Shown here: piece by piece, positions 8,211 through 16,863 of the stretch
Position numbering within the stretch: position 1 is the stretch's first letter
Layout of the letters: every line of letters starts with the position of its first letter
NCBI GenBank assembly: GCA_965247995.1
Contig: OZ252041.1
Coordinates: 1,798,001-1,862,000 of the forward strand
Direction: 5' to 3'
DNA: 64,000 nucleotides
Origin: JASLZO01 sp965247995
GTDB lineage: Bacteria > Chloroflexota > Dehalococcoidia > UBA6926
Position numbers and translations under genes: made by a program
Notes under the pieces: model-generated
The model's database searches: none
What the model saw: the letters and a program-made list of their open reading frames with translations, nothing else
Told to the model about the DNA's origin: nothing

Positions 8211-8897
8211 GTGGAGGCAACGCGGTTGGTGGAGTCGCCAGACCCCCAAGATTCGGACCTGCAAGTCCGTGCCGCGGTGGTGATGTTGCGGGCCGGTGGG
8301 GTGATCGCATTCCCAACAGACACGCTGTACGGCGTGGGTGCTGATGCCTTCAACGTTGAAGCGGTGGAGCGGGTCTTCACCGCAAAGGGAAGAGACCGTG
8401 AGCACGGCCTTCCGGTCCTCATCGCGGACGCCACGCAGATGCAACAGGTCGCGGTCAACGTCTCCAAAGCGGCTGACCATCTCGCGTCGAAGTTCTGGCC
8501 AGGCGCGTTGACCCTCGTGCTGCGCCGCTCCCCGAACCTCCCAGCGATTGTGAGCGGGGGCGTGGAGACGGTTGCCGTCCGTGTCCCGGACCACCCAATC
8601 CCTGCCCGCATCATCCGCACCCTCGGGAACCCGATCGTGGGTACCAGCGCGAACCGCGCTGGCGCGACCGATCCCGTGACCATGGAAGAAGTCGAAGAGC
8701 AGATCGGTCCATGGTTGGACTACGTCTTCGAGGATGCCACGGTCGAACCCCGCGGCGAACCTTCAACTATCGTCGATATGACAACGCGTCGCCCGCGCGT
8801 CCTTCGCGAGGGCGCGGTCACATCCGATGAGATCTTCCAAGCCCTTGAAGAGCTCAAGACCGAGGACTCGCGCGACGAACCCGAGCGCGTGAGGTAG
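8211..8897 (+). CDS. tsaC: L-threonylcarbamoyladenylate synthase (Sua5/YrdC family)
   Basis: Makes threonylcarbamoyl-AMP from Thr, bicarbonate and ATP for the t6A37 modification of ANN-decoding tRNAs. The single YrdC domain (about 228 aa) shows GGVIAFPTDTLYGVGADA, the SANRAG motif and the KGR-type basic patch near AKGRDREHGLP. The frame is open back to 8040, but that part overlaps the guaA 5' end and promoters. GTG at 8211 follows AAGGAAG by 6 nt; TTG at 8226 behind GGAGG (8213-8217) is an equally credible alternative. It lacks the C-terminal Sua5 domain. Confidence 0.92.
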   Translation: MEATRLVESPDPQDSDLQVRAAVVMLRAGGVIAFPTDTLYGVGADAFNVEAVERVFTAKGRDREHGLPVLIADATQMQQVAVNVSKAADHLASKFWPGALTLVLRRSPNLPAIVSGGVETVAVRVPDHPIPARIIRTLGNPIVGTSANRAGATDPVTMEEVEEQIGPWLDYVFEDATVEPRGEPSTIVDMTTRRPRVLREGAVTSDEIFQALEELKTEDSRDEPERVR

Positions 8898-8934
8898 TTC
8901 CGACCTTCCTGTCGGAGCGTCGGGCCTCGCCGCG

Positions 8935-9972
8935 ATGACGTACGGCTCGACTACTCCCCCCCCTGACGCCGATTTCAACGAGGTTTTCGCGCCCTATCGG
9001 ACTGCCTTCGAGCAAGAACTCGAATGGCTCGTCGTTGGCCGCGATGATCCCTTGTACGTCATGATGCGCCACCAGTTGGGATGGCAAGGCGACCAGGTCG
9101 TATCACCGGGCAAGTACATCCGCCCAGGGCTGTTGCTGCTTGCGTGTGAAGCGTGTGGAGGAGACTGGCAGCAGGCGTTGCCCGCCGCAGCGGCGCTTGA
9201 ACTCCTCCATAACTTCTCATTGGTCCACGACGATATTCAGGACGAAAGCCCGTTGCGCCGTGGGCGGTCGACCGTGTGGCACCGATGGGGCGCGGCCCAG
9301 GCGATCAATGCCGGTGATGGGATGCACGCCCTTTCCAGACTGGCGCTACTTGGGTCGGGCGCTCGCGGGGTCAGTGACGATCGCACCTTCGCCGCTGCCC
9401 GACTCCTTGACGAAACCTGCCTGAAGCTCTGCGCCGGACAGTACGACGATATCGCCTTTCAGGACCGGCAAAACGTGACGCTGGATGACTACGAAGCCAT
9501 GGTCCTCAACAAGACTGCTGCCATGTTCGCGTGTGCGCTCCAGATCGGGGCGATCGTCGCCGTGGGGCAGGGCGAGATCAGCCGTCGGCTCGGCGAAGCC
9601 GGAAGGGCGTTCGGAGTCGCCTACCAAATGCGCGACGATGTTCTCGACCTCTGGGGGGGAGACAGGATCGGCAAACCGGTTGGGAACGACCTTCGCCGCG
9701 GGAAGAAGAGTCTGCCCGTTGTACTTGGGCTGTCCCGTACCGGGTCCGACGCAGATCAGCTACGGGCGCTCTACGCGCGGCCGTTGGATGACGCGGCCGT
9801 TCGGCAGGTCACATCGATTCTCGCTGAGATCCAGGTTCCGGAGATGTGCCAAGACGCCGCCGACCAGCATTGGGATCGGTGCAAAGAGTCTCTCCGCGGG
9901 TCCGGGCTGGATGAAATCGGCGCCCAGCGGTTGATCGACGCGTTTGGGTCCCTCGCTAACCGCGAGGTCTGA
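8935..9972 (+). CDS. Polyprenyl diphosphate synthase (short-chain trans-prenyltransferase)
   Basis: Condenses IPP with allylic diphosphates to make isoprenoid precursors. In the 345 aa, the first aspartate-rich motif is DDIQD (99-103) with following RRG, and the second is DDVLD (234-238), flanked by GDGM and GNDLRRGKKSLP. A Phe lies five residues before the first DDxxD, which in this family tends to limit chain length (FPP/GGPP); the exact product is inference. The start ATG is 37 nt after tsaC, in the same direction. A bidirectional terminator follows. Confidence 0.93.
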   Translation: MTYGSTTPPPDADFNEVFAPYRTAFEQELEWLVVGRDDPLYVMMRHQLGWQGDQVVSPGKYIRPGLLLLACEACGGDWQQALPAAAALELLHNFSLVHDDIQDESPLRRGRSTVWHRWGAAQAINAGDGMHALSRLALLGSGARGVSDDRTFAAARLLDETCLKLCAGQYDDIAFQDRQNVTLDDYEAMVLNKTAAMFACALQIGAIVAVGQGEISRRLGEAGRAFGVAYQMRDDVLDLWGGDRIGKPVGNDLRRGKKSLPVVLGLSRTGSDADQLRALYARPLDDAAVRQVTSILAEIQVPEMCQDAADQHWDRCKESLRGSGLDEIGAQRLIDAFGSLANREV

Positions 9973-9990
9973 AGACGTGGTTTGAATAGG

Positions 9991-10024
9991 AAGAAGGGCC
10001 GGTCTCAGACCGGCCCTTCTTTCG
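9991..10024. terminator. Intrinsic terminator between convergent genes
   Basis: A 14-bp stem runs 9991-10004 / 10008-10021 (core AAGGGCCGGTC / GACCGGCCCTT) with a 3-nt loop, then TTTC on the plus side. It sits between the polyprenyl synthase and the oppositely oriented dienelactone hydrolase and can serve both; the plus direction is stronger. Confidence 0.85.
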
Positions 10025-10054
10025 TCCAAATTTGGTGGGTTCGGAGGTCGCGCC

Positions 10055-10705
10055 CTAGCCGACGTTGGCCCGCAGGAACGCGAGCGTTTTCTCCCAAACG
10101 TCGGCGCTTGCCGCTGCGTCGTGCCGCTGGCCCTGGTCATTGAAGAAGGCGTGGTTTGCACCCTCGTACACGTGCAGCTGCACCTGCTTCCCACGGTTGC
10201 CGAGCTCCTGCTCGAGCGTACGTCCCGTGTCGCCCTCGTCGCTCCCGTACGCGGCGAGTACCGGTGCATTCACGCCGTCCAACAGGTCCAGTGGTTCCGG
10301 GAGCCCACCGTAGTACACGATGGCAGCATCGATGCTGTCCTGGCAGGCTGCCAGCAGGGAAATGCCGCCCCCCATGCAGTACCCGATCACCCCGACCTTC
10401 CCGTTCGATGAAGCCTGGTCTCGGATGTAGCCGACGGCCGCCTGTGTGTCTCGGGTCGCCCGGGCGCGGTCCAGACCGCCAATCAGCTTCATCGCCTCTT
10501 GCGGGTTGTCCGTCACCTGTCCGTGAAACAGGTCAGGGGCTAACGCCACGTATCCTTCATTCGCGAACCGTCTGGTCACGTCCTTGATGTGCTCGTCCAG
10601 TCCCCACCACTCCTGGATGACAACGATTCCCGGATGCTGCGCGTCATCCATTGGCCGGGCCAAATACCCCGAAACGATGTCGACATCGCTCGTAATGATT
10701 GCCAT
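10055..10705 (-). CDS. Dienelactone hydrolase family protein
   Basis: Alpha/beta hydrolase of about 216 aa. The nucleophile is Cys110 in GYCMGGG, with acid Asp156 or Asp159 (GSDEGDTG) and His185 in GANHAFF, the DLH triad with Cys instead of Ser. EWWGL near 32-36 is also typical. The start at 10705 (MAIITSDVDI) has a GGGGGAAG ribosome-binding site; the frame is open to 10756 but that extension is not family-like. The physiological substrate is unknown; members act on dienelactones or other small esters. Confidence 0.93.
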   Translation of the reverse strand: MAIITSDVDIVSGYLARPMDDAQHPGIVVIQEWWGLDEHIKDVTRRFANEGYVALAPDLFHGQVTDNPQEAMKLIGGLDRARATRDTQAAVGYIRDQASSNGKVGVIGYCMGGGISLLAACQDSIDAAIVYYGGLPEPLDLLDGVNAPVLAAYGSDEGDTGRTLEQELGNRGKQVQLHVYEGANHAFFNDQGQRHDAAASADVWEKTLAFLRANVG

Positions 10706-10882
10706 TGCTTCCCCCTGAAACCCTGTGAAATGCGTTGATCGACAGACCATCAACATCCTACCGTGGACACTCGCGCTATGTCACCGTGCCCGGCGGTCGA
10801 GCCTCTGGTTTGTTGTGCCCCGTTTCGGCAACCCGTAGACTTGCCCCAACTCTGTTGTCGGGAAGGGACCACCAAGAGCCCC

Positions 10883-11872
10883 ATGGCTGTCGCGTCTATC
10901 GCGAGCGCGAACGAACGCCTGCGCACCAACATCGAACGTGTGATCGTGGGCAAGGGTCCCGTCATCGAGTTGGCCCTCACCGCGTTGCTGTGTAACGGAC
11001 ACGTCCTCCTTGAGGACGTCCCCGGAAGCGGCAAGACCACGTTGGCGAAGGCTATCGCCGGTTCGCTCGGCTGTTCCTTCAAGCGGATTCAGTTCACACC
11101 AGACCTCATGCCATCGGACATCGTGGGGTTGAACTATTTCAATCAGAAAGCCTCGGACTTCGAGCTGCGCCCAGGCCCGATCTTCGCTCAAGTCGTCCTC
11201 GCGGACGAGGTGAACCGCGCAACGCCGCGCACCCAAGCGGCACTGTTGGAAGCGATGCAGGAAAACCAGGTCACAATAGAAGGCTCCACCATGCCGCTCC
11301 CGTTGCCGTTCCTGGTCCTGGCAACGCAGAACCCAATCGAGCTCGAAGGCACCTTCCCGCTGCCGGAGGCCCAGCTCGATCGGTTCCTTTTGCGGCTTCG
11401 GATTGGGTACCCATCCGCCCAGGAAGAGGTCGAGCTTGTGGAGAGGTTCAATACAGGGGACCCGCTTGCCGAGCTCAATCCCGTACTCGATCCCGAAGAG
11501 TTACAGCAAATGCAACGAGCCGTGCCCGACGTCCAAATGGAAACAAGCGTCCTCGAATACCTGACCGGGATCGTTCGTGCCACGCGCGAGCACACGGGCC
11601 TGGAGCTCGGTGCGAGCCCAAGGGCTACACTCGCGCTCCACCGGGCGGCACAGGCCCTCGCCGCCCAGCGCGGACGCGAATACGTCACGCCGGATGACAT
11701 CAAGTACCTTGCCCCCTGTGTGCTCGGGCACCGCCTGATCCTGACGGCGCAATCGCGGCTGCGGGGCCAGGCTGCTGACTCGATTATCGACGACGTGCTC
11801 TCATCGGTCGCAGTCCCCATTTCGGTCGGCTCCCCGCAGGGCGAAGAAGCGGCCGTTAGCCCCCCGGCGTAG
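10883..11872 (+). CDS. MoxR-family AAA+ ATPase
   Basis: AAA+ chaperone-like ATPase (about 329 aa), with Walker A EDVPGSGKTT around residues 44-53, Walker B VVLADEVNR around 104-112, and sensor 1 ATQNP. The start MAVASIAS at 10883 gives the usual MoxR length; the 40 codons upstream in frame are rich in Cys/Pro and not family-like. It is followed after 15 nt by a DUF58 gene and then a DUF4129 membrane protein, the classic MoxR-DUF58 arrangement thought to act on metal-centre insertion or cell-surface assembly. Confidence 0.95.
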   Translation: MAVASIASANERLRTNIERVIVGKGPVIELALTALLCNGHVLLEDVPGSGKTTLAKAIAGSLGCSFKRIQFTPDLMPSDIVGLNYFNQKASDFELRPGPIFAQVVLADEVNRATPRTQAALLEAMQENQVTIEGSTMPLPLPFLVLATQNPIELEGTFPLPEAQLDRFLLRLRIGYPSAQEEVELVERFNTGDPLAELNPVLDPEELQQMQRAVPDVQMETSVLEYLTGIVRATREHTGLELGASPRATLALHRAAQALAAQRGREYVTPDDIKYLAPCVLGHRLILTAQSRLRGQAADSIIDDVLSSVAVPISVGSPQGEEAAVSPPA

Positions 11873-11887
11873 CCTCGGCCTTCGCAA

Positions 11888-13156
11888 ATGCTGACCCTCA
11901 CTGAAGGGTGGCTGGTTACATTCGGTATCCTCGCGCTACTGGGCTTAGCTACTGGCGAGGGTCTCTTGGTCGGCCTCGGCGCGCTGATTCTGATCACCTG
12001 GGTCGTTGCGTGGAGTTGGAATCGAGCATCTCTGGTCCGGCTCGAGTACGAACGCGAGATCACGCCGACCCGCGCGTTTATCGGCGAGTCGATCCATGTG
12101 CGGATCCGCATCACAAACCGCAAGACCCTCCCAGTCCCTTGGGTGCGGATCGAAGATAGCTTCCCGTCTCAGCTCTATGAACGGGATCAACCCAGGATGA
12201 TTCGAGTCGAGCAGGGCATGCAGCCGATGACGCGGGCCACATCGCTCGCCCGCCACGAGCGGGTGACGTGGAACTTCTCGCTCGAGTGCCGTGAGCGTGG
12301 CCTCTATCGGTTCGGGCCCGCTCGAGTGATGAGTGGTGACGTGTTCGGCTTCTTTACGTCAGAGCGGCGCGATCCGCGCCAGACACACGTCCTCGTCTAC
12401 CCGAAGGTCGTCGCTCTCGAGGAGATGGGGATCCCTCCGGTCCGACCTTTCGGAGAGATGAAGGGCGGACTACCGTTCTACGAAGACCCAACTCGACTGC
12501 GGGCTCTCCGCGACTATGCGCCCACCGATCCCTTGCGGAGCATCGACTGGAAGGCCACCGCCCGCGCGCAGGAAATGAGGGTCCGGGTCTATGACCCGTC
12601 CGTCACCCAGACCATGATGGTGTTCCAAGAGACCCGAACCCTCGGTCGGGCATCCGGGCAGTGGGGCTATTCGCCGGTCTACCTAGAGCGCGCCGTAACC
12701 GCGGCGGCGTCGATTGTCAGTTGGGGCCTACAACACCGCTATAGCGTCGGCTTCCTCACCAACGGGGTCTCGCCACTCACCGATGAACCGATCCGCGTTC
12801 CGTTCAGCAGAGCGCCGGATCAGCTCGCAGCGGTCCTCGAAGCGTTGGCCCTCGTGGGCCCGATCAGCCGTCAATCGATCTTCGAGTTCCTCGTCAGCGA
12901 GTCCCATCGGTTGCCACAGGGTTCGACCGTGGTGCTCGTGACCGCGACGATCGACGATGACGCCGCCAATGCCATCCGGCAACTTCGAAGGACTGGACTT
13001 CAGATGACCGTCGTCTGGGTAGGCGATGGGCCGATGCCCATCGCACTAGACGACGTGGTCCCGGTTTTCGAAGTCGGCGACACGCTTGCCCGCGCCGAGC
13101 GCGACGGCGAGTTTCGTCAACCGAAGTGGACAGCCCCCATCGGAGCGCGTCAGTAG
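11888..13156 (+). CDS. DUF58 domain-containing protein
   Basis: About 422 aa. Two adjacent hydrophobic stretches (about residues 8-48) anchor the protein, a beta-rich middle follows, and then the DUF58 core with LRDYAPTDPLRSIDWKATAR near 215-235. The C-terminal part resembles a von Willebrand factor A-like fold, with predicted binding to metal or to the MoxR ATPase; that is family knowledge, not shown here. It is tightly linked to moxR upstream and to a DUF4129 gene downstream. Confidence 0.93.
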   Translation: MLTLTEGWLVTFGILALLGLATGEGLLVGLGALILITWVVAWSWNRASLVRLEYEREITPTRAFIGESIHVRIRITNRKTLPVPWVRIEDSFPSQLYERDQPRMIRVEQGMQPMTRATSLARHERVTWNFSLECRERGLYRFGPARVMSGDVFGFFTSERRDPRQTHVLVYPKVVALEEMGIPPVRPFGEMKGGLPFYEDPTRLRALRDYAPTDPLRSIDWKATARAQEMRVRVYDPSVTQTMMVFQETRTLGRASGQWGYSPVYLERAVTAAASIVSWGLQHRYSVGFLTNGVSPLTDEPIRVPFSRAPDQLAAVLEALALVGPISRQSIFEFLVSESHRLPQGSTVVLVTATIDDDAANAIRQLRRTGLQMTVVWVGDGPMPIALDDVVPVFEVGDTLARAERDGEFRQPKWTAPIGARQ

Positions 13157-13158
13157 CC

Positions 13159-14577
13159 GTGCGCTGGGCGTCCGCAGCTCAAGATATCGCCCAGCTCCTC
13201 ATGGAGGTGGCGTGGATAACCGTCGCCGGTGCGCTCGTTGCGGTCTTGATCGGCGCCCAATCCAACCCCGTCCCGCTCTGGATCGCTATCGCGGTAGCCG
13301 CCGCCGGTTTTGGGATGCGACGGTTCTTCGTTCCGGACGCGGCCCCCATCGTTTCAGCGCGAACCCTCTTGCTCGCAGGAGGGGGTGTTGCGCTCTATGT
13401 CGGAATCGCGGTCCTGCCGGGCGTCGGTTTCGACTTCACGTGGCCTCTCCATCTCATGCAGGAGTGGATTGATACGCGCCACGTCATCGCGGGTGGGATT
13501 CTCATCACCGTCCTCTGGCTCCGCGGTATCGCTCTGGGTCAGGAGGACGTGTCCGAGTTCTCGGTCGCCCAGTCGTTCCGGATCGGCGTCGGCGTTGTGG
13601 TCTTGGGCGCGATCGCCCACGTCCTGTTGCCGTGGCCCATTGGAGCGACGGCGGCGACGTTCTTGTTCTTCGCGTCAGGGATGGCGGCTTTCGCATTGAC
13701 CCACATCGTTTCAATGGGTCCGCAGGAGAGCGCGGGGCTGAGCGACTGGCCGAAAACGGCGGCGATCACTGTAGGCGGGATTGCACTGGGTAGCATCGCC
13801 CTTGCCATTATTGCCGAGGGCGATGTCGGCCGCGTCATCGCGTCGGGATTCCGGCTTGTGGGCATGGCCCTGACCCCGGTGGTTGTCGTTGTCGCGTGGG
13901 CGATTGGGATGGTCGTCGAGGTCATCACCTACGTCCTCCTATACGCGACGTCATTCTTACGAGACGGGTCGGAACCCATCACCTTCACGCCGACCACGCC
14001 TAACTTCGCCAACGTCGAACGCACCGAGGGAGGTTCCGGGGTGGTGCCGTTCTGGGTGCTCCGCTTCCTCGGCTGGTTGGTTGTTCTCCTCGTGATCTTG
14101 ACCGTGGCGTATCTCTTGTGGCGTTCGTTCGCTCTCCGTCTGCGTTCGCGGAGAGGGCAGGAGGGCGAGGAACGAGAGCGGCTGGAATCGGAGGAGAGTC
14201 TCGGTGAGGACCTCGCGGAAGCGCTGGCCTCGTTGATCGGCCGATTCGGGAGACGAGGCCGACAACAGCAACCCCCTCGGGGGTTTGACCCGCGGGACCC
14301 GAGGGCGGTCGCACTTGGCGCCTACCACGCGTTGCTCAACCTGGCGGCCGATGGCGGAATCCGCCGTGGGCAGTCGCAGACCCCGGACGAGTTTCAAGCA
14401 GCTCTCTCGGTCAGGTATCCGGCCTCCGATGTTTCGATCCTCACCGACGCGTTCACGCGCGCACGCTACGGGTTCGTCGTTCCGACTGACGCCGAAGCGG
14501 CTGCAATTCACGAAGCATGGGACCGTCTGCGGTCCCGAGACGATCCGGCGGCGGAACAGGTGATGGAGACGGCCTAA
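13159..14577 (+). CDS. Multi-pass membrane protein with C-terminal DUF4129
   Basis: About 472 aa. Several hydrophobic helices fill residues 15-290, including a last one (LGWLVVLLVILTVAYLLW) near 310. A charged linker rich in Glu/Arg follows, then a C-terminal DUF4129-like domain (YHALLNLAADGGIRRGQSQT...). In many bacteria this domain is fused to a transglutaminase; no transglutaminase core is visible here. An upstream in-frame ATG at 13126 overlaps DUF58; GTG at 13159 directly after the DUF58 stop is preferred but not certain. It ends overlapping a convergent gene by 4 nt. Confidence 0.85.
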   Translation: MRWASAAQDIAQLLMEVAWITVAGALVAVLIGAQSNPVPLWIAIAVAAAGFGMRRFFVPDAAPIVSARTLLLAGGGVALYVGIAVLPGVGFDFTWPLHLMQEWIDTRHVIAGGILITVLWLRGIALGQEDVSEFSVAQSFRIGVGVVVLGAIAHVLLPWPIGATAATFLFFASGMAAFALTHIVSMGPQESAGLSDWPKTAAITVGGIALGSIALAIIAEGDVGRVIASGFRLVGMALTPVVVVVAWAIGMVVEVITYVLLYATSFLRDGSEPITFTPTTPNFANVERTEGGSGVVPFWVLRFLGWLVVLLVILTVAYLLWRSFALRLRSRRGQEGEERERLESEESLGEDLAEALASLIGRFGRRGRQQQPPRGFDPRDPRAVALGAYHALLNLAADGGIRRGQSQTPDEFQAALSVRYPASDVSILTDAFTRARYGFVVPTDAEAAAIHEAWDRLRSRDDPAAEQVMETA

Positions 14578-15875
14578 AGGCCAACCTGCGGTCCGGGGTC
14601 GGCGCGCGACCGCTCCTCCGTGGGTTGCCGGGATACAGAAGACCCGTAATGCGATTCCCCACTGAGTGCCGCCGACGCAATCTGCAATCGCAGAACGTCA
14701 TCCGTACCCATGTAGAGGCCAAGGTGCCGCGCGTCTCGGTACATGCGCTCCAATGGGTGGACCTCCATGTACCCGTGGCCGCCCACGATCTGCATCGCGC
14801 GGTCCGCCGCATGCACAGCGGTCTTCGCTGACATCACTTTTGCGGCGTTCAGAAAGGCTGCGTCGCCTTCCGTAACAAAGCGGTTCTCGTCTACCATCTG
14901 CGCCGCGCTGTAGGTCAGGGCCCGTGTCGCTTCAACGTTGACCGCCATGTCGGCCAGATTGAGCTGCGTCGCCTGGAGGTCGGACAGATGGCCCCCGTAG
15001 ATGCGGCGCTCGTTCGCATAGTCGCGGCTGAACGTCAGGCACTCCTCCGCGCACCCAAGACCTCGGGCCGCCAACAGCGGTTGAATGGCGTTCATCGAGT
15101 GACGAGCCAGCAGGGTCCCGCCGCCCTCGTCGCCAACGCGCGCCTCGACCGGGACCGTGCACTCCTCGAACGCCCAGTCGCAGTGGGGCATCCCTTTGAG
15201 ACCCATCCCTTCGTCGCGTCGGAGGAAAAGTACCCCTGGATGAGGTGTATCCACCAGGAAACACGACATCCCGTTCTCGCCCGCCCCGCCTCCGGTCTTC
15301 GCGAACACGATGAAGAAATCGGCAACCGGCGAGCCAGAGACAAAATCCTTCTCGCCAGAGATGACATAACTGCCGTCCCCGAGCCGGTCCGCCCGCGTTA
15401 CGAGCGAGTCGACATCAGATGAGCCGTTCGGTTCCGTCCAGGCGAACGCGCCGCGAAGGCGGCCCGCCGCGACGGCTCGGATCACCTCGGTCGACCGTTC
15501 GTATCGGCCGGCGATACGGAGCGGCCAGGTCGTCAGCGCGGTGAGGACCAGGATCTGTGCGGATGTCGCACACGCACGCGCGACCTCTTCAACCGCGATG
15601 GTCATTCCCGCCGTCCCAGCCGCGGTGCCGCCGTCCGTTTCCGTGAAGGGTAGGGACAGGATGCCTTGGTCGCGAAACACTGCAAAGACATCCTCTGGGT
15701 ATTGGCGAGTGCGATCGATGTCCGACGCACGCGGCGCTACCCGCTCGCGCACGATGTCCCGTATCGAGCCGCGCAACAGCCGTAGCTCCTCAGGAAGGGC
15801 GTAGTCCAAAACAGGCTCCGTTGGCGGCCAAGCTGCGGCGGCTAACTCACTCGTCGCCCGCGCGGCCCCCGCCAT
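14574..15875 (-). CDS. Acyl-CoA dehydrogenase family flavoprotein
   Basis: FAD-dependent acyl-CoA dehydrogenase fold, about 433 aa. The N-terminal helical domain starts at LPEELRLLRGSIRDIV. The middle beta domain has FAWTEPNGSSD and ISGEKDFVSG. The C-terminal domain has QIVGGHGYMEVHPLERMYRDAR, the usual FAD and subunit contacts. Where many family members have the catalytic Glu (YEGT), this protein reads YMGT. The alternative Glu position of IVD/LCAD-type enzymes also seems empty. The ATG at 15875 overlaps the SDR gene by 29 nt; a TTG at 15809 behind GGAG is an alternative start. The frame further upstream is not family-like. Confidence 0.88.
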   Translation of the reverse strand: MAGAARATSELAAAAWPPTEPVLDYALPEELRLLRGSIRDIVRERVAPRASDIDRTRQYPEDVFAVFRDQGILSLPFTETDGGTAAGTAGMTIAVEEVARACATSAQILVLTALTTWPLRIAGRYERSTEVIRAVAAGRLRGAFAWTEPNGSSDVDSLVTRADRLGDGSYVISGEKDFVSGSPVADFFIVFAKTGGGAGENGMSCFLVDTPHPGVLFLRRDEGMGLKGMPHCDWAFEECTVPVEARVGDEGGGTLLARHSMNAIQPLLAARGLGCAEECLTFSRDYANERRIYGGHLSDLQATQLNLADMAVNVEATRALTYSAAQMVDENRFVTEGDAAFLNAAKVMSAKTAVHAADRAMQIVGGHGYMEVHPLERMYRDARHLGLYMGTDDVLRLQIASAALSGESHYGSSVSRQPTEERSRADPGPQVGL

Positions 15876-16644
15876 CGACCCGGAGAGTAACCCCACTGAC
15901 GAATCGTGACGCGTCGCTCGCGAGGAACACGGCGGCCAGACCCATGTCCTCCGGCGTCGCCAACCGGCCAGCCGCGAATCGTTGGCCTTGCCGCGCGATC
16001 TCAGCATCCGCATCGTCGCCGTACCGGACCCGAAGCCCCTCCGTTGCCGTCAACCCGGGCGCGATGGCATTCACCCTAACGGCGGGCGCGAACTCGACCG
16101 CGAGACTCTCCGTCAGATTGATAATCCCCGCTTTGGCGGCTCCGTAGACAGGTTGCGTCGGCGAAGGACCCATCCCGGAACCCGAGGCCAGGTTGATGAT
16201 CGCCCCGCCCCCTGCCTCGAGCATCACGCGGCCCGCCGCCTGACAACAGAGATACGTCGACTTGAGGTTGTTTCGAACGATCGCCTCGAACCCACGCTCG
16301 TTGATGTCCATGAACCGGGCGGCGAAGCCGCCACCCGCGTTGTTCACCATGATGTCGAGCCGCCCGAACTCATGGAGAGTGCCGTCGACCAGGTGCGCAA
16401 CGTCCTCCGCTGATCGTGCGTCGGTCGGGATACCGATGCATCGACGGCCAAGCCGGCTAATCTCGGCCGCGGTCGCGTCCAGGTCCACTTGGTCGCGGTT
16501 CCGGTCCGTCAATGTGATCCCGGCGACCACAACATCCGCACCCGCCCGTGCCATCGCAAGCGCGATTCCTTTCCCAATTCCCTGTCCCGAACCCGTGACC
16601 ACCGCGACTTTTCCGTCGAGGCTGAATTCCTCAAGACCAGGCAT
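15847..16644 (-). CDS. SDR-family NAD(P)-dependent oxidoreductase
   Basis: Classical short-chain dehydrogenase/reductase, 265 aa. Cofactor motif TGSGQGIG lies at 17-24, NNAG at 101-104, a conserved Ser near 154, and the catalytic YxxxK as Y167-GAA-K171. The start at 16644 (MPGLEEF) follows GGAGGAGA; the frame is open upstream but that part runs through the tRNA gene. It lies upstream of the acyl-CoA dehydrogenase in the same direction, so a shared acyl/hydroxyacyl catabolic role is plausible but unproven. Confidence 0.93.
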   Translation of the reverse strand: MPGLEEFSLDGKVAVVTGSGQGIGKGIALAMARAGADVVVAGITLTDRNRDQVDLDATAAEISRLGRRCIGIPTDARSAEDVAHLVDGTLHEFGRLDIMVNNAGGGFAARFMDINERGFEAIVRNNLKSTYLCCQAAGRVMLEAGGGAIINLASGSGMGPSPTQPVYGAAKAGIINLTESLAVEFAPAVRVNAIAPGLTATEGLRVRYGDDADAEIARQGQRFAAGRLATPEDMGLAAVFLASDASRFVSGVTLRVDGGGRAGDE

Positions 16645-16709
16645 GGTCTCCTCCATATGCGCTGAGCGCGTACCTGTGCGGGGCCTGGCAGGCCTGTCGC
16701 GGACTGCGA

Positions 16710-16784
16710 TGGTCGGGGTGGCCAGGATCGAACTGGCGACCTCTTGGTCCCAAACCAAGCGCGCTCCCGCTGCGCTACACCCCG
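16710..16784 (-). tRNA. tRNA-Pro (anticodon TGG)
   Basis: Acceptor 5' CGGGGTG (16784-16778) pairs with CACCCCG (16720-16714), followed by discriminator A and an encoded CCA (16712-16710). The anticodon arm is CTTGG-TTTGGGA-CCAAG, giving anticodon UGG. The T-arm contains GTTCGATCC. It lies between the PAC2 and SDR genes on the same strand. The remaining sequence 16785-16863 shows nothing I can assign. Confidence 0.97.
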
Positions 16785-16863
16785 CCGGCTGAGAGTCTAA
16801 CAACGGGCTAGGACACGCCCTGCAGGCCCGCTCGTATCTACCCTTACCGTCCGCGGACCGCAG

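Noticed and set aside
15541..16792. Several plus-strand frames opposite the ACAD and SDR genes
   Set aside because: Antisense shadows; one even runs through the tRNA-Pro gene.
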